Assembly: GCA_963978545.1 (NCBI GenBank)
Contig: OZ021729.1
Location: forward strand, 14,845,501 to 14,909,500
Origin: Linyphia triangularis
Taxonomy: Eukaryota > Arthropoda > Arachnida > Araneae > Linyphiidae
Direction: 5' to 3'
Length of the DNA: 64,000 bases
The position numbers were made by a program, and so were the translations under genes. Shown here piece by piece: positions 11,085-20,479 of this stretch (its first letter is position 1; each line of letters begins with the position of its first letter). The notes beneath the pieces were generated by a model. The model saw only the letters and a program-made list of their open reading frames with translations. It was not told the DNA's origin and searched no databases.

Positions 11085-12659
11085 ATGTCCAGCTACCGTC
11101 TCTCTTTGCTCTCCTACAACGAGTGTCCCATTCAAATGTCCCCCGACCAGCTAGTCACTTTATTGAAAGCGTGGCGTAAACAGCACACGTTTGCCCACGA
11201 ATGCTCTCAATGTCTAAAGAATCTCGTGTTTGACCCCGTTCCCTACACCTGCTGCTGTCAACAGTTTTATTACAACAATCGCGTCAAATGCTATCCCGTA
11301 CAATCCATTGCCGTGCAAACGCCAGGATTCGAATTTCTATTGCCGCAACTCAAACTCAAGCTCGTACAAAACCACATCGAGACCAACCAAGAATTTATCG
11401 TACTGCCCGATCCCATCTATTGGCAAGTGGCCGCCACGCTCGTCTACGAGAAGGTGATGAAGTTTGTGAGCGGTCTACCCGTCACCCATCAAACCCAAGA
11501 GATTCAACCCGCGAGCAAACGTCACGTGTTTTACAAACAAATTCAAGAAGCGCCACTCAACTATGGGAGTATAAACCGCAGATCGTGTGGAAAAGCCACG
11601 TTGATTCGTCAAGTGGCTTTCGGGAAGCGATGCGTGAGATCGATGCGTGGAATGATTGTACCGGACGCCAGTTTGCAACCCAACGAGATTCGACTTCCCG
11701 ACCGTATTGTGCGCGACTTTGATTTGGTTGGAAAATGGATCATCTTAAACCGAATGCCCTCCCTTCAACCGGGAAATTTTGTAGCGTTACGTGTCCCGCC
11801 GGCATCGTGGCCCTACGATTGTTTTGGTATTCCGCTCGAAATTGTCGAATCGATGAATGCCGATTTTGACGGAGACGAGTGCAACTTGTATTTGGTGCAT
11901 AACCTTCAATCTCAAGCCGAGTGTGCCACCATTCTCAACTCGCAGATGGAAATGGGGTGTTTTGTGATGGGTCTGAAACTAGAACCGAGTCAAGACATGT
12001 TGGTGGCATATCGCCTCTACTACGACGATATTCATTTCCTGCCGTACAAAGATCGGGATCTGCGGAGCACGTTTCGCGTCATTTACGATTTGTACGGTTC
12101 GTACGTGACGTACGACTGTTTTAATAAAATGAGACAATTTTACCTGGACTCGCTTCAAAAACGTACCTTTTTCGGATTAACGTTGAGAGAAATGAATTAT
12201 CTGGTAGAGTGCGGACGTCAGCCTTTGGAAACGTTTAAAGAGCAGGTGGGCCAGAGTCACGGGTGTTTGGTGACGCAGGTGAAATCGGGCGCCAAGGGTT
12301 CTTTGGAGCATTTGTATCAAATGTTTGGGAAAATGGGGTATCAGAATAATTATTACGTGGAAAATTCTTTGTGGGAAGGGTTGAATCCCGTCCAGGCCGT
12401 AGAACATGCTACGGAAACCATCAATGCCTTGTCTCAATCGGGAAAGATTTGGGAACCGGGCTACGGGTATTCCAAGACGGTGTTTAATCTGCAAGGATTG
12501 AGAGTGGACAACCGGGGTCGATGGGTGGACGGGGAGAAGAACGGAGGGGGATGTGTGGTGGAGAAGGACGTGTTGAATGTGGTCCATTATACGACGGTCA
12601 TGTCGGAAGCTGCGTTTCGTCACTTGGTTCAAAAAGTCTTGGTGGAAGGTAAATGTTAA
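11085..12659 (+). CDS. lef-9: LEF-9-like RNA polymerase subunit (beta'-type catalytic core)
   Basis: 524 residues from the ATG at 11,085. The catalytic double-psi beta-barrel motif of the largest RNA polymerase subunit is complete: NADFDGDE at residues 258-265, preceded by NRMPSLQPGNFVALRV and FGIPLEIVESM. The three aspartates that bind the catalytic magnesium are all present. An N-terminal cysteine cluster (CSQC, CCCQQ, about residues 43-66) may bind zinc. The length matches baculovirus and nudivirus LEF-9, far shorter than cellular Rpb1 or beta'. LEF-9 works with LEF-8, LEF-4 and p47 as the late viral polymerase; none of these partners is seen in this window. The frame is intact. AATAAA overlaps the TAA stop (12,657-12,659 onward), giving a compact 3' end. 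Confidence 0.85.
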   Translation: MSSYRLSLLSYNECPIQMSPDQLVTLLKAWRKQHTFAHECSQCLKNLVFDPVPYTCCCQQFYYNNRVKCYPVQSIAVQTPGFEFLLPQLKLKLVQNHIETNQEFIVLPDPIYWQVAATLVYEKVMKFVSGLPVTHQTQEIQPASKRHVFYKQIQEAPLNYGSINRRSCGKATLIRQVAFGKRCVRSMRGMIVPDASLQPNEIRLPDRIVRDFDLVGKWIILNRMPSLQPGNFVALRVPPASWPYDCFGIPLEIVESMNADFDGDECNLYLVHNLQSQAECATILNSQMEMGCFVMGLKLEPSQDMLVAYRLYYDDIHFLPYKDRDLRSTFRVIYDLYGSYVTYDCFNKMRQFYLDSLQKRTFFGLTLREMNYLVECGRQPLETFKEQVGQSHGCLVTQVKSGAKGSLEHLYQMFGKMGYQNNYYVENSLWEGLNPVQAVEHATETINALSQSGKIWEPGYGYSKTVFNLQGLRVDNRGRWVDGEKNGGGCVVEKDVLNVVHYTTVMSEAAFRHLVQKVLVEGKC

Positions 12660-12805
12660 ATAAAATTCATACAGAGTATCAAAATTGGACGAGTGATCCA
12701 AATATAATCAAAAGATGAGAATAGTAAAATGACTCGCCTCTAGCAAGTGTCGAATAACAGTTTCTGCTGGTTTTTACACTTGGTAGACTGTACAGGTGAT
12801 AGCTT

Positions 12806-12885
12806 GACACAGTCGGTAGATTTAATATATGAGCACCGGTACCCTTTTAAAATTTTATCAAAAGTGGATTTAACCTTTTTGAACA
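12806..12885. repeat. Repeat also found beside the ALKBH2-like gene
   Basis: About 70 bases around CAGTCGGT and ATATGAGCACCGGTACCC match the reverse complement of 45,661-45,737, including the flanking AAGTGGATTTAAC. It lies between LEF-9 and the small ORF at 12,941. It may be a promoter-derived fragment, but TATA and initiator are not in the P-type arrangement. Confidence 0.6.
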
Positions 12886-12940
12886 AAAGCAACAACTCAA
12901 GGTTTTTGAAAAGTTTTTAATATTTTATTGATAGCTAATT

Positions 12941-13213
12941 ATGTTTATTCGTTTGAGCGAGTTTGAGGGAATATTCTACCCCAATAAAGGGATTTATGTA
13001 CCATTTCATTTTGAAAATAATAATGAGAACCACTTGCCAATGTTGGGGAATGATTTGTTTTTAAAAAAATGTACTCCTTTTAACAAAAACTCACAGTTTT
13101 ATTTTTTTAAACATTGCAAACCATCTTTAAAAAACGTTGTTTACAAATTGAATCTAAAAAATGTATCTTTACAACTTTTTTTAAAGAATTATTTATTCAA
13201 ATACAAATTTTAA
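12941..13213 (+). CDS. Hypothetical small protein, 90 residues
   Basis: MFIRLSEFEGIFYPNKG at the start, rich in Phe, Asn and Lys throughout. No signal peptide, membrane segment or family is recognised. The last 30 residues (PSLKNVVYKLNLKNV...) have a leucine spacing a little like a SOCS box but lack the required cysteine. AT-rich composition makes a chance ORF quite possible. It follows the shared repeat at 12,806-12,885. Confidence 0.3.
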   Translation: MFIRLSEFEGIFYPNKGIYVPFHFENNNENHLPMLGNDLFLKKCTPFNKNSQFYFFKHCKPSLKNVVYKLNLKNVSLQLFLKNYLFKYKF

Positions 13214-14080
13214 GACAACAGGGTTGGTCGAGTAAATATATATATACACGTATATAGAAAATAATTTGTATACGATAGTTATACGATCATACATACAATA
13301 TAGTTGATTCTATAAAGTTTCATTATATACAGTTTTGGGATCAATCACTGACACTTTTACAAACGCTACTATTGTTTCTTAGGACTAATTATCCGATACG
13401 GTGTCATCTAGTAAGCTGATCTACGTCACCTAGGAGAATGTTTTATACCAAGATTTGGGGGACAATAGCAAAAAAAATTATCAGTTGGAATAGGCATTTT
13501 CATCGGCAACAAACGTATCAAGTGTTCAAGACTCAAAGGCTAATTTCGTTTGCATTGTTTCTTTGGATTAATTAACCCTGTCAACCGACCATGCTAAATT
13601 TGGCAGATATGCCAATATATTCTATCACTTGGGGGGTAAAAATACGTTAGCCAATGGCATGGAATTGATGAATTTGTTTGTAAGGCTCTCGACATTTTGT
13701 TTAAACCTCCAAAATATTTATTTTTAGACCTTTTCATTTGAATGTTTCACAACCACTATTGATATCAAAATATTGAAATTAATATTGGTACATAATATAA
13801 AATTAAAAATTTCTAAATTGATATCTTTAGGCTTGATTAGAAAAATTGCAAGTCTTTAATTGCACTGACTTAAAAGTACGTATCTAAGAAAAATGTATGT
13901 GTTAAAATGTTTTTTAATATCATATGAAAGCAAACACATTTCTGGTAACTACCCAAAATTATCAATTTTAAATTCAATGAAATACTTGTTTCAATCATTT
14001 ATAATATTGAAGTAATATGGAATCATTTCAAATGAACCGTCAAAAAATTCTACAGACTTGAAAAAATTAAAGACTCAAAC
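13214..14080. other. AT-rich interval without a recognised gene
   Basis: No ORF, promoter of the P-type or A/T tract is visible. Composition is more like the host region than the flanking viral genes, so this may be an insertion, but no repeat ends are visible. Confidence 0.4.
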
Positions 14081-14110
14081 ACCCTCACCAATGTTGGTGA
14101 TGCAAGTGTC

Positions 14111-14164
14111 GCAAAAAAATGGGGAAACGGTGCCCAAACCGGCACCGTTTCCCCATTTTTTTGC
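14111..14164. terminator. 24-bp perfect hairpin downstream of RING gene 1
   Basis: Arms 14,111-14,134 and 14,141-14,164 pair perfectly with a 6-base loop. The stem has a GC-rich core (GGGGAAACGGTGCC) bounded by seven A on one side and seven T on the other, so it reads like a bidirectional intrinsic-type terminator. It begins 15 bases after the stop of RING gene 1. The neighbouring CCAATGTTGGT palindrome recurs near the other two minus-strand hairpins. Confidence 0.7.
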
Positions 14165-14178
14165 CCTCGAAAGGACCC

Positions 14179-14883
14179 TCACAAAACGCCCGAAACTTGC
14201 ATTGGGGCCTGGTAAAAAGACATCCATTGACGAGGAAGGCAAGCCTCGAAATCGCAAGACTCGTCGCACACGTGAAGACTGCCAATCTCCGTTCGAAGGT
14301 AACTCCTTTCACCCGCACTCCACTCCCATTGAAATTCAATGTACAGCCAACTCAACATTTTCTCAGTTGACCATTCAAACGAAGGGCAGCGTTCACACGG
14401 CTCACGTAATTCCTCCCTCACGCGTCTTCTAATCGAGTGTTGGAGAGAAGTCGGTAAGGTCGAAAACACTTCTCCCTCTATAAATCTATGCATAGTTACA
14501 GTAGCTATGTGAAGAATGACTTTATAAATATGAATGATATCGTCGGAATGGATCTCTTCTCGGCAGACTGGGCAAGACTCTGAATTTTCATGCCCCGTCT
14601 CTACCCATTTCGCTAAACAAGACCCGTGAAACCAATGATCACATCTCAGATAGCGAAAATTGCAAACGGTCGGCTCGAGACAGATCCCGCAGGTCGTCTC
14701 GTGCCGGCCTAAAATCCGAATAGACGCCAAGTCCATTGGATCTATAGGTTGGGCGCATCGAATGCAATGTCGCCGGTGGCCGAAATGCAAGTTAAGACAA
14801 GCGGCATGAACAAGCACTTGGCAGCAAGCGAGTTCTACCATGGGCAGAGGGCTGTCGCGGAGAAGACAATAAGCGCAAGACAT
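14179..14883 (-). CDS. Double-RING protein 1
   Basis: 234 residues. A first zinc-binding module (residues 3-46) has CAYC, CCQVLVHAACL and CIRCAQP. A canonical RING-H2 follows: CGIC (65-68), C-D-H-W-F-H-G-S-C (83-91) and CPVC (about 107-110). The C-terminal half is helical and unclassified (FSTLPTSLQHSIRRRV). RING-H2 domains bind E2 enzymes, so a ubiquitin ligase role is likely. It is a paralogue of the gene at 16,780-17,406, with the same two-module order. A TATA box and TCATTT initiator lie just upstream, and a hairpin terminator just downstream. Such RING proteins are common accessory factors of large DNA viruses. Confidence 0.8.
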   Translation of the reverse strand: MSCAYCLLRDSPLPMVELACCQVLVHAACLNLHFGHRRHCIRCAQPIDPMDLASIRILGRHETTCGICLEPTVCNFRYLRCDHWFHGSCLAKWVETGHENSESCPVCREEIHSDDIIHIYKVILHIATVTMHRFIEGEVFSTLPTSLQHSIRRRVREELREPCERCPSFEWSTEKMLSWLYIEFQWEWSAGERSYLRTEIGSLHVCDESCDFEACLPRQWMSFYQAPMQVSGVL

Positions 14884-14894
14884 GTCTGAAGCAG

Positions 14895-14932
14895 AAATGA
14901 TGCGGGAGTGGGGAAGGCTCTGAGCTTTTATA
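14895..14932 (-). promoter_or_regulatory. TATA/Inr promoter of RING gene 1
   Basis: On the minus strand TATAAAAG (14,932-14,925) is followed 34 bases later by TCATTT with A at 14,898, giving a leader of about 15 bases before the ATG at 14,883. No T tract or DPE at +28 is seen, so this is a different promoter class from the P copies. Confidence 0.55.
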
Positions 14933-15142
14933 GGAAAAGGGGCGTAGGGAAGAGGGTGACGTCACGAGATGAATGCTAATTGGTCAAAATATAGCTTTGC
15001 ACACGCACAATTTCAAAAAAAAAACAATCTTTAAATATTAACACTTTATCTGTAGAATTTTAAACCAAACATCTCGTAAAATTTAAACAGCTTGTCCATG
15101 GTAGAACGTCTTAAACATTTCAACCCAAGAGCTTGTAATAAA

Positions 15143-16540
15143 TTAATATTTTATCTGTAGAATTTTAAACCAAACATGTTATAAAATTTAAACAACTTGC
15201 ACCTTCTTTAACTTTGTGAGGAGACGTCCTTCCAAATATGGGTCTGGGCACCGACTGAGCAATTGGTCCTCTGTCCGTTGAATGTCCAGGCAAGGTGAAG
15301 GTGTCAAGCAAGGTGAAGGCAAGGTGAAGGAAGGCAAGGTGAAGGAAAGCAAGGTGAAAGAAGTCCTTCCAAGTCAGGGCACTGAATGAGCTACCGACAG
15401 ATTTTAAGTTATATATATATATAAAAAATGTAACTCGTACGTCTTTAACTTTCCAACCCAAGAGCTTGTAAATTTCAAAAAACAATCTCTAAATATTAAC
15501 ATTTCATCTGTAAAATTTTAAACCAAACATGCTGTAAAATTTAAACAGCTTGGAAATGTAACTTTTTTAACTTTCCAACCCTTGTAAATTTCAAAAAAAC
15601 AACAATCTCTAAATTAATATTTTATCTGTAGAATTTTAAACCAAACATGTTATAAAATTTAAACAACTTGCACCTTCTTTAACTTTGTGAGGAGACGTCC
15701 TACCAAATATGGATCTGGGCACCGACTGAGCAATTGGTCCTCTGTCCGTTGAAGGTCCAGGCAAGGTGAAGGTGTCAAGCAAGGTGAAGGCAAGGTGAAG
15801 GAAGGCAAGGTGAAAGAAGTCCTTCCAAGTCAGGGCACTGAATGAGCTACCGACAGATTTTAAGTTATATATATATATAAAAAAAATGTAACTCGTACGT
15901 CTTTAACTTTCCAACCCAAGAGCTTGTAAATTTCAAAAAACAATCTCTAAATATTAACATTTCATCTGTAAAATTTTAAACCAAACATGCTGTAAAATTT
16001 AAACAGCTTGGAAATGTAACTTTTTTAACTTTCCAACCCTTGTAAATTTCAAAAAAAAAATCTCTAAATTAATATTTTATCTGTAGAATTTTAAACCAAA
16101 CATGTTATAAAATTTAAACAACTTGCACCTTCTTTAACTTTGTGAGGAGACGTCCTACCAAATATGGGTCTGGGCACCGACTGAGCAATTGGTCCTCTGT
16201 CCGTTGAAGGTCCAGGCAAGGTGAAGGTGTCAAGCAAGGTGAAGGCAAGGTGAAGGAAGGCAAGGTGAAGGAAGGCAAGGTGAAAGAAGTCCTTCCAAGT
16301 CAGGGCACTGAATGAGCTACCGACAGATTTTAAGTTATATATATATATAAAAAAAATGTAACTCGTACGTCTTTAACTTTCCAACCCAAGAGCTTGTAAA
16401 TTTCAAAAAACAATCTCTAAATATTAACATTTCATCTGTAAAATTTTAAACCAAACATGCTGTAAAATTTAAACAGCTTGGAAATGTAACTTTTTTAACT
16501 TTCCAACCCTTGTAAATTTCAAAAAAAAAAACAATCATCC
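15143..16540 (-). repeat. Three tandem 454-472 bp units of degenerate promoter sequence
   Basis: Units begin near 15,143, 15,615 and 16,069. Each, read on the minus strand, carries a TATATATATATAA box, a TCATTC initiator and a GGACTTC element, then a GGTGAAGGCAA-type simple repeat, then a second initiator (GCTCAGTCGG) with GGACGTCTCC but no TATA box. The first GGAC lies near +22 rather than +28, so these copies have lost the standard spacing. AAACAGCTTG and TTTAAACCAAACATG phrases repeat between them. No gene is present; transcription would run toward RING gene 1. Confidence 0.75.
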
Positions 16541-16706
16541 ATCTGCAAGGCACTTTTAAAATTTAAACAGCTTGCAACTCTCGCTTTTTAAAAAATATCG
16601 AAATATTAATATTTCATCTGTAGAATTTCAACGTTCCAACTTGTAAAAAATTAAACAGTTTGGGAAACTCGCCTCTCTCCCCAACATTGGTTCTCGTCTT
16701 GTCGTG

Positions 16707-16766
16707 AAAAAAAAATGGGGAGGTGGTTTTGCTGCAGAGAGCAAACCGCCTCCCCATTTTTTTTTT
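16707..16766. terminator. Hairpin downstream of RING gene 2
   Basis: An A9 run and ATGGGGAGG arm (16,707 on) pair with CCTCCCCAT and a T10 run (to 16,766), with one G-U pair and one bulged base in the upper stem. It begins 14 bases after the stop of RING gene 2. It shares the A-run/GC-stem/T-run design and the TTGGT context of the hairpin at 14,111. Confidence 0.65.
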
Positions 16767-16779
16767 ACCTGCCATGACG

Positions 16780-17406
16780 TTAATCCCCGATAATTTCTTT
16801 TCGGAAACGTATGCGTTGGGCAACGGTAAAATGTTGACCCCACTCGTCATACAATTCCTGTAAGATTTCGCCCCACGACATTCCCAAATCCGGAAGGTTT
16901 TCGTAAGGTCCGTCGTAAACTGCCGGTATTTTAACTTTGAAAAAGGTTTGCATGGCTTCCGGTAAAGTCTGGAAGCGATCCGAATTTAAAAAGTTCCAAA
17001 AGATTTGCGATCGCGCCCGACACATGTAGTCTGCCAAACGAGCGTAAGCCACGTCGCCAATGTCTTTTCGACACACGGGACATTGCGTGTGCCCACTGTC
17101 GATGCATCGTTTCAGACACAGACCGTGAAAATAGTGATCGCAGTCTGTAAAGGATTCGTCGCAGACATAATCCTCGTAACATACAGCGCAGACTTCAGTG
17201 TGACGGGACAGCTTTCTAATCTCGGCCACCGTCGAGTGAGTCAAGGGTTTCCAGCACACGATGCATTCGGGAACCTCACCCGCCGATGGTTTAATTTGAT
17301 TCAATTGCAAGTCATGGCAGAAAGCATGTACGAAGCGCAAGCAACAAGGCATTCGTATCAAGCTTAGAGCGTTTGAAACGCCGCAGAAGGAGCAGGCAAC
17401 CGACAT
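16780..17406 (-). CDS. Double-RING protein 2
   Basis: 208 residues, paralogue of the gene at 14,179. The N-terminal module has CSFC (5-8), CCLRFVHAFCH and CIVC. The RING-H2 has CAVC (73-76), C-D-H-Y-F-H-G-L-C and CPVC. The C-terminal half contains FQTLPEAMQTFFKVKIPAVY, matching the FSTLPTSLQHSIRRRV position of RING 1, so the family also shares a specific C-terminal domain. Likely a ubiquitin ligase. A TATATAAAGG box and TCATTT initiator lie upstream. The two genes differ in most residues, which indicates an old duplication. Confidence 0.8.
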   Translation of the reverse strand: MSVACSFCGVSNALSLIRMPCCLRFVHAFCHDLQLNQIKPSAGEVPECIVCWKPLTHSTVAEIRKLSRHTEVCAVCYEDYVCDESFTDCDHYFHGLCLKRCIDSGHTQCPVCRKDIGDVAYARLADYMCRARSQIFWNFLNSDRFQTLPEAMQTFFKVKIPAVYDGPYENLPDLGMSWGEILQELYDEWGQHFTVAQRIRFRKEIIGD

Positions 17407-17424
17407 GTCTCGATGTCAGAAGCC

Positions 17425-17461
17425 AAATGATAACGTACGAACGACCAGCTTCCTTTATATA
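17425..17461 (-). promoter_or_regulatory. TATA/Inr promoter of RING gene 2
   Basis: Minus-strand TATATAAAGG (from 17,461) with TATAAA at -31 relative to TCATTT (A at 17,428). The leader to the ATG at 17,406 is about 21 bases. No DPE at +28 and no T tract. Confidence 0.6.
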
Positions 17462-17784
17462 GAGGGAGGGGGCGTGGCTGACAGGACGTCATTCATTTCT
17501 CTCGTTGAGTTTAAATGACCAACATTGTGGTATTCGAAAACAGTGAGATTTGGGTAAAATTGTATGGATCCACTTGTAAGCTCTATATGTTTGTTTTTTT
17601 GAAAAAAAGAATTACCAACAGTGTCCGTATTAAAAAAAATATATAAAAAGTCAACTTGAAAAAAGAATTACCAACAGATACTGTATCTTTTTACAGAGAT
17701 ATAATAGTTTTAACGAAAAAAAAGACACTGTTTTAAAAATTCATTTAGATACCAACGTTGGTGACTCGAGCGTCGCAAAAAAAT

Positions 17785-17847
17785 GGGGAAATGGCAGCCT
17801 ATGATCAAAAAAACAATGTTTTTTGATCAAATTGCTACCATTTCCCC
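17785..17847. terminator. Compound hairpin downstream of the acidic-tail gene
   Basis: Outer arms GGGGAAATGG (17,785 on) and CCATTTCCCC (to 17,847) enclose a second perfect stem with TGATCAAAAAA. It is preceded by seven A like the other hairpins, and by the same TTGGTGAC context near 17,757. It lies about 125 bases beyond the stop at 17,974. Confidence 0.6.
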
Positions 17848-17973
17848 AAGTTTCTGCCTTGAATAATATCGTTTTCTTTCCACGATCTAAAATTAAAAAA
17901 AAAACAACCATAAGACAATGTTTTTATCAAACAACTCTAGTCGAAACATCGTGTTGTAGTCTACTTACTTTAT

Positions 17974-19059
17974 TTAATAATCGTCAAACAGACTTAAAAA
18001 TTCATCTGGGACCGCAAAGATATTTTCCAAACTACTCAGTTCTTCTGGAGGTTCCGTTGTCAAGAAATTGTCCAACATATCTTGGACATCCGACAAAGAC
18101 AGTACATTGTCCGACGGAACGGAAGGTGCTTCCAAAGACGACGGCTCCGGTTCATTCTCCAATGCGACCTCGCAAGTCGTTTGGACTGCCGCATCTACCC
18201 TCCTCGATGGTTCGGTCTGGACTTGGACATTTACCATCTTTCTCCTTTTCAGAGATGGACTGGAGCTGTGTCGTTTAGACGACGGAGTGTTGTGTCGTTT
18301 AGACGAGCCAGCAGGATCCATCTTTCTCCTTTCAGGACTGTGTCGTTTAGACGAGCCAGCAGGATCCATCTTTCTCCTTTCAGGACTGTGTCGTTTAGAC
18401 GAGCCAACCCATTCCACCGCTTCCCAAGGATCGTTTCCATCCACCCTACTCTTTACCACATCGAGCGTGAAAAGCGTTTTTTGAACTGCCACCAACACGT
18501 AAATGGTTCCGGGGGGAACGACGTAGGTTGTGTGGGGCTGTAACACGAAGCGATCGTAAAAATTTTGGTCGATCGAATAAAAAGCCTGATCAATCCTCAC
18601 GGCTATCCGATATTTATGCTTGGGTAACATGTAAAAGAGTAGGGGGACGTTGGTTGTCCGGTAGACATGAAATGTCCCGGGTTTGACGGACCGCTGGCCA
18701 AACGTAAACTGGGATTTGACAAGAAATGTATTGTCAAACACGAAACTCACCCGCATATCCGTATTTTTACGGTGCGGTTGATCACGGCCAATAAGCCGTC
18801 TTTCCATCTTGACCCAGTCGATATCGTTGGGTCGGAATGGGTTCGGGATGGCCGCATCCAAGCACGTCCGTGTAAAGTTGTCCACCATGAGTGTTGTATG
18901 CATTTCACCCTCCAGATGAAGCGTCACTTTTTGGCAATGAAATTCGACTCGGAACGGCTGCACTTTGCCTTTGGCGACCAAATCGTAACATTCCCGTTTG
19001 TTTTTGGGAAAACAGGGAGGCTTGACGGTGGCGGAGATTGCTTCAAATAGAGAATTCAT
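17974..19059 (-). CDS. Putative transcriptional activator with acidic C terminus
   Basis: 361 residues when started at the ATG at 19,059 (MNSLFEAIS), which lies 7 bases after the presumed transcription start; the upstream in-frame ATG at 19,125 lies before the TATA box. The N-terminal 200 residues form an unknown globular domain (FRVEFHCQKVTLHLEGEMH). A low-complexity basic linker follows with about three copies of a 17-residue unit SSKRHSPERRKMDPAG, then Ser-rich sequence, and an acidic-hydrophobic tail ending DEFLSLFDDY. Basic linker plus acidic tail suggests nuclear import and activation, by composition only. The stop codon is followed at once by an overlapping AATAAA, and a hairpin lies 125 bases on. 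Confidence 0.6.
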   Translation of the reverse strand: MNSLFEAISATVKPPCFPKNKRECYDLVAKGKVQPFRVEFHCQKVTLHLEGEMHTTLMVDNFTRTCLDAAIPNPFRPNDIDWVKMERRLIGRDQPHRKNTDMRVSFVFDNTFLVKSQFTFGQRSVKPGTFHVYRTTNVPLLFYMLPKHKYRIAVRIDQAFYSIDQNFYDRFVLQPHTTYVVPPGTIYVLVAVQKTLFTLDVVKSRVDGNDPWEAVEWVGSSKRHSPERRKMDPAGSSKRHSPERRKMDPAGSSKRHNTPSSKRHSSSPSLKRRKMVNVQVQTEPSRRVDAAVQTTCEVALENEPEPSSLEAPSVPSDNVLSLSDVQDMLDNFLTTEPPEELSSLENIFAVPDEFLSLFDDY

Positions 19060-19065
19060 GTTGAA

Positions 19066-19098
19066 TGAGTAGCGTTTCTCTGGGGCCCCCTTTTTATA
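19066..19098 (-). promoter_or_regulatory. TATA/Inr promoter of the acidic-tail gene
   Basis: Minus-strand TATAAAAAGG starts at 19,098, exactly 32 bases before TCATTC with A at 19,066. The ATG at 19,059 is at +8. No DPE-type pentamer at +28. Confidence 0.65.
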
Positions 19099-19369
19099 CT
19101 GCTGGAGGGACTGAGCCCCGGGCAAGTATCACGTGATGGGTCACGTGGTGCAAAGAACCACGTGACTTGAGCCCCGGCCAAGTCAAGTGATGACGGGACC
19201 GTTTTTTTTTATATTTAAAGATGAAGGTGCAGGATCCAATGGAGGCTGGTGGGCTGTGGAGGATGAAACAAGACACTTGTTAAAAAGATACGAGTTGTGG
19301 AGAATTGATTCAGTCTGCACTTTTATCCGAACAAGGAATTGATGATAAAGGGTGTTGAAACAAGGGACT

Positions 19370-19710
19370 TGTAATGGGTACTCTATGGTTTTTCAATGGT
19401 GCGAAAAATTTTCAAATAAATTTTTTTTTTTAAAAAATGGGAAAAGTTTTTAATCAGCCATTAGTCAATGTAAGAAGGTTTTTAAAACGGGAGAGATCAG
19501 CCATCCTTTAATGTTGTAACAACACAGTTTTTAAAATGGGTAGTGGATTCAGAGGAACACTAGAGATTTTAAAATCGGTTATGAATGGTTTCAGTTATTA
19601 TTCAATCTTGGAACGAGACAGTTTTTTAAAATAGGATAGTGTCAGCTATTATTCAATGTTGGAACAAGACATTTTCTTAAAAATCGGTTATGGATGGTTC
19701 AGCCGTCAAG
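19370..19710. repeat. Degenerate 60-65 bp tandem repeat
   Basis: About five diverged copies of a unit with TTTTTAAAA, ATCGGTTATGGATGG or AGTGGATTCAG, and TATTCAATGTTGGAACAAGACA. Between 19,126 and this array lies a duplicated CACGTGA-containing stretch (19,130-19,165) and no gene. Confidence 0.55.
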
Positions 19711-19911
19711 GGATATTTTTAGTAAATATGTCCAAGTTGAGGTTTCCGGTACGGTTGGCCTCGGTAGTTAATATTATCAAGTACCAGTAGAGAGAGAAGA
19801 GACGTCCTTCCAAGTATGGGTCTGACTGAGCAATTGGGGTCAGAGTCCTCTGTCAGTCGAAGGTCCCGGTGTCAACATTCAAAAATTGCTTCGAAGGAGC
19901 AAGTTGAAAGA

Positions 19912-20095
<184 letters not shown>

Positions 20096-20478
20096 CTTTT
20101 ACTATGGTTTTGACTACAAACTTTTTTTATTTTTACAAAGACCTCTAGCGCCAGAATTTTTTTCTTCGCGTCTTAGAATATTTTTTTCTCGTCTTAGAAT
20201 ATTTTTTTCTCGTCTTAGAATTTTTTTTCTCGTCTCAGAATGTGTCCTGTGACGTCGTAACTTATACATCCCTTGCATCTCTGTCAAGAGGTATGAAATG
20301 GCCACGAAGCAGCTTCAACCCCTTTTCTCAAACCCTTGCTGCACCTCTTTATTCTTCCGTCTTTTGTGTCTATGTGATGAAGCTGTCTATGATACAGAGC
20401 TTCGAGAACCTGTTTCAAACCCTTTTTGGACCTTCTTTATTACAGTCCAAATCAAAAGTTGTATCATCAGCGTATTAC
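20096..20478 (-). repeat. Cassette tail downstream of SOCS-box-like gene 2
   Basis: Read on the minus strand it repeats the cassette body: ACTGTAATAAAGAAGGTCC, AATAAAGAGGTGCAGC, GAAGCTGCTTCG, AGAGATGCAAGGGATG and four copies of a GACGAGAAAAAAA unit, then GGCGCTAGAGGTCTTTG just before the A/T tract. No ORF. Confidence 0.65.
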
Positions 20479-20479
20479 A

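Noticed and set aside
12941..13213. Third SOCS-box protein in the 90-residue ORF
   Set aside because: The C-terminal leucine spacing is suggestive, but the essential cysteine of the BC box and the LP motif are absent.
14058..14432. Plus-strand ORFs opposite RING gene 1
   Set aside because: They cross the hairpin and lie antisense to a gene with clear zinc-binding motifs and a promoter.
17974..19125. Start of the acidic-tail gene at 19,125
   Set aside because: That ATG lies upstream of the TATA box at 19,098; the TATA-initiator spacing places the transcript start at 19,066 and the first ATG at 19,059.
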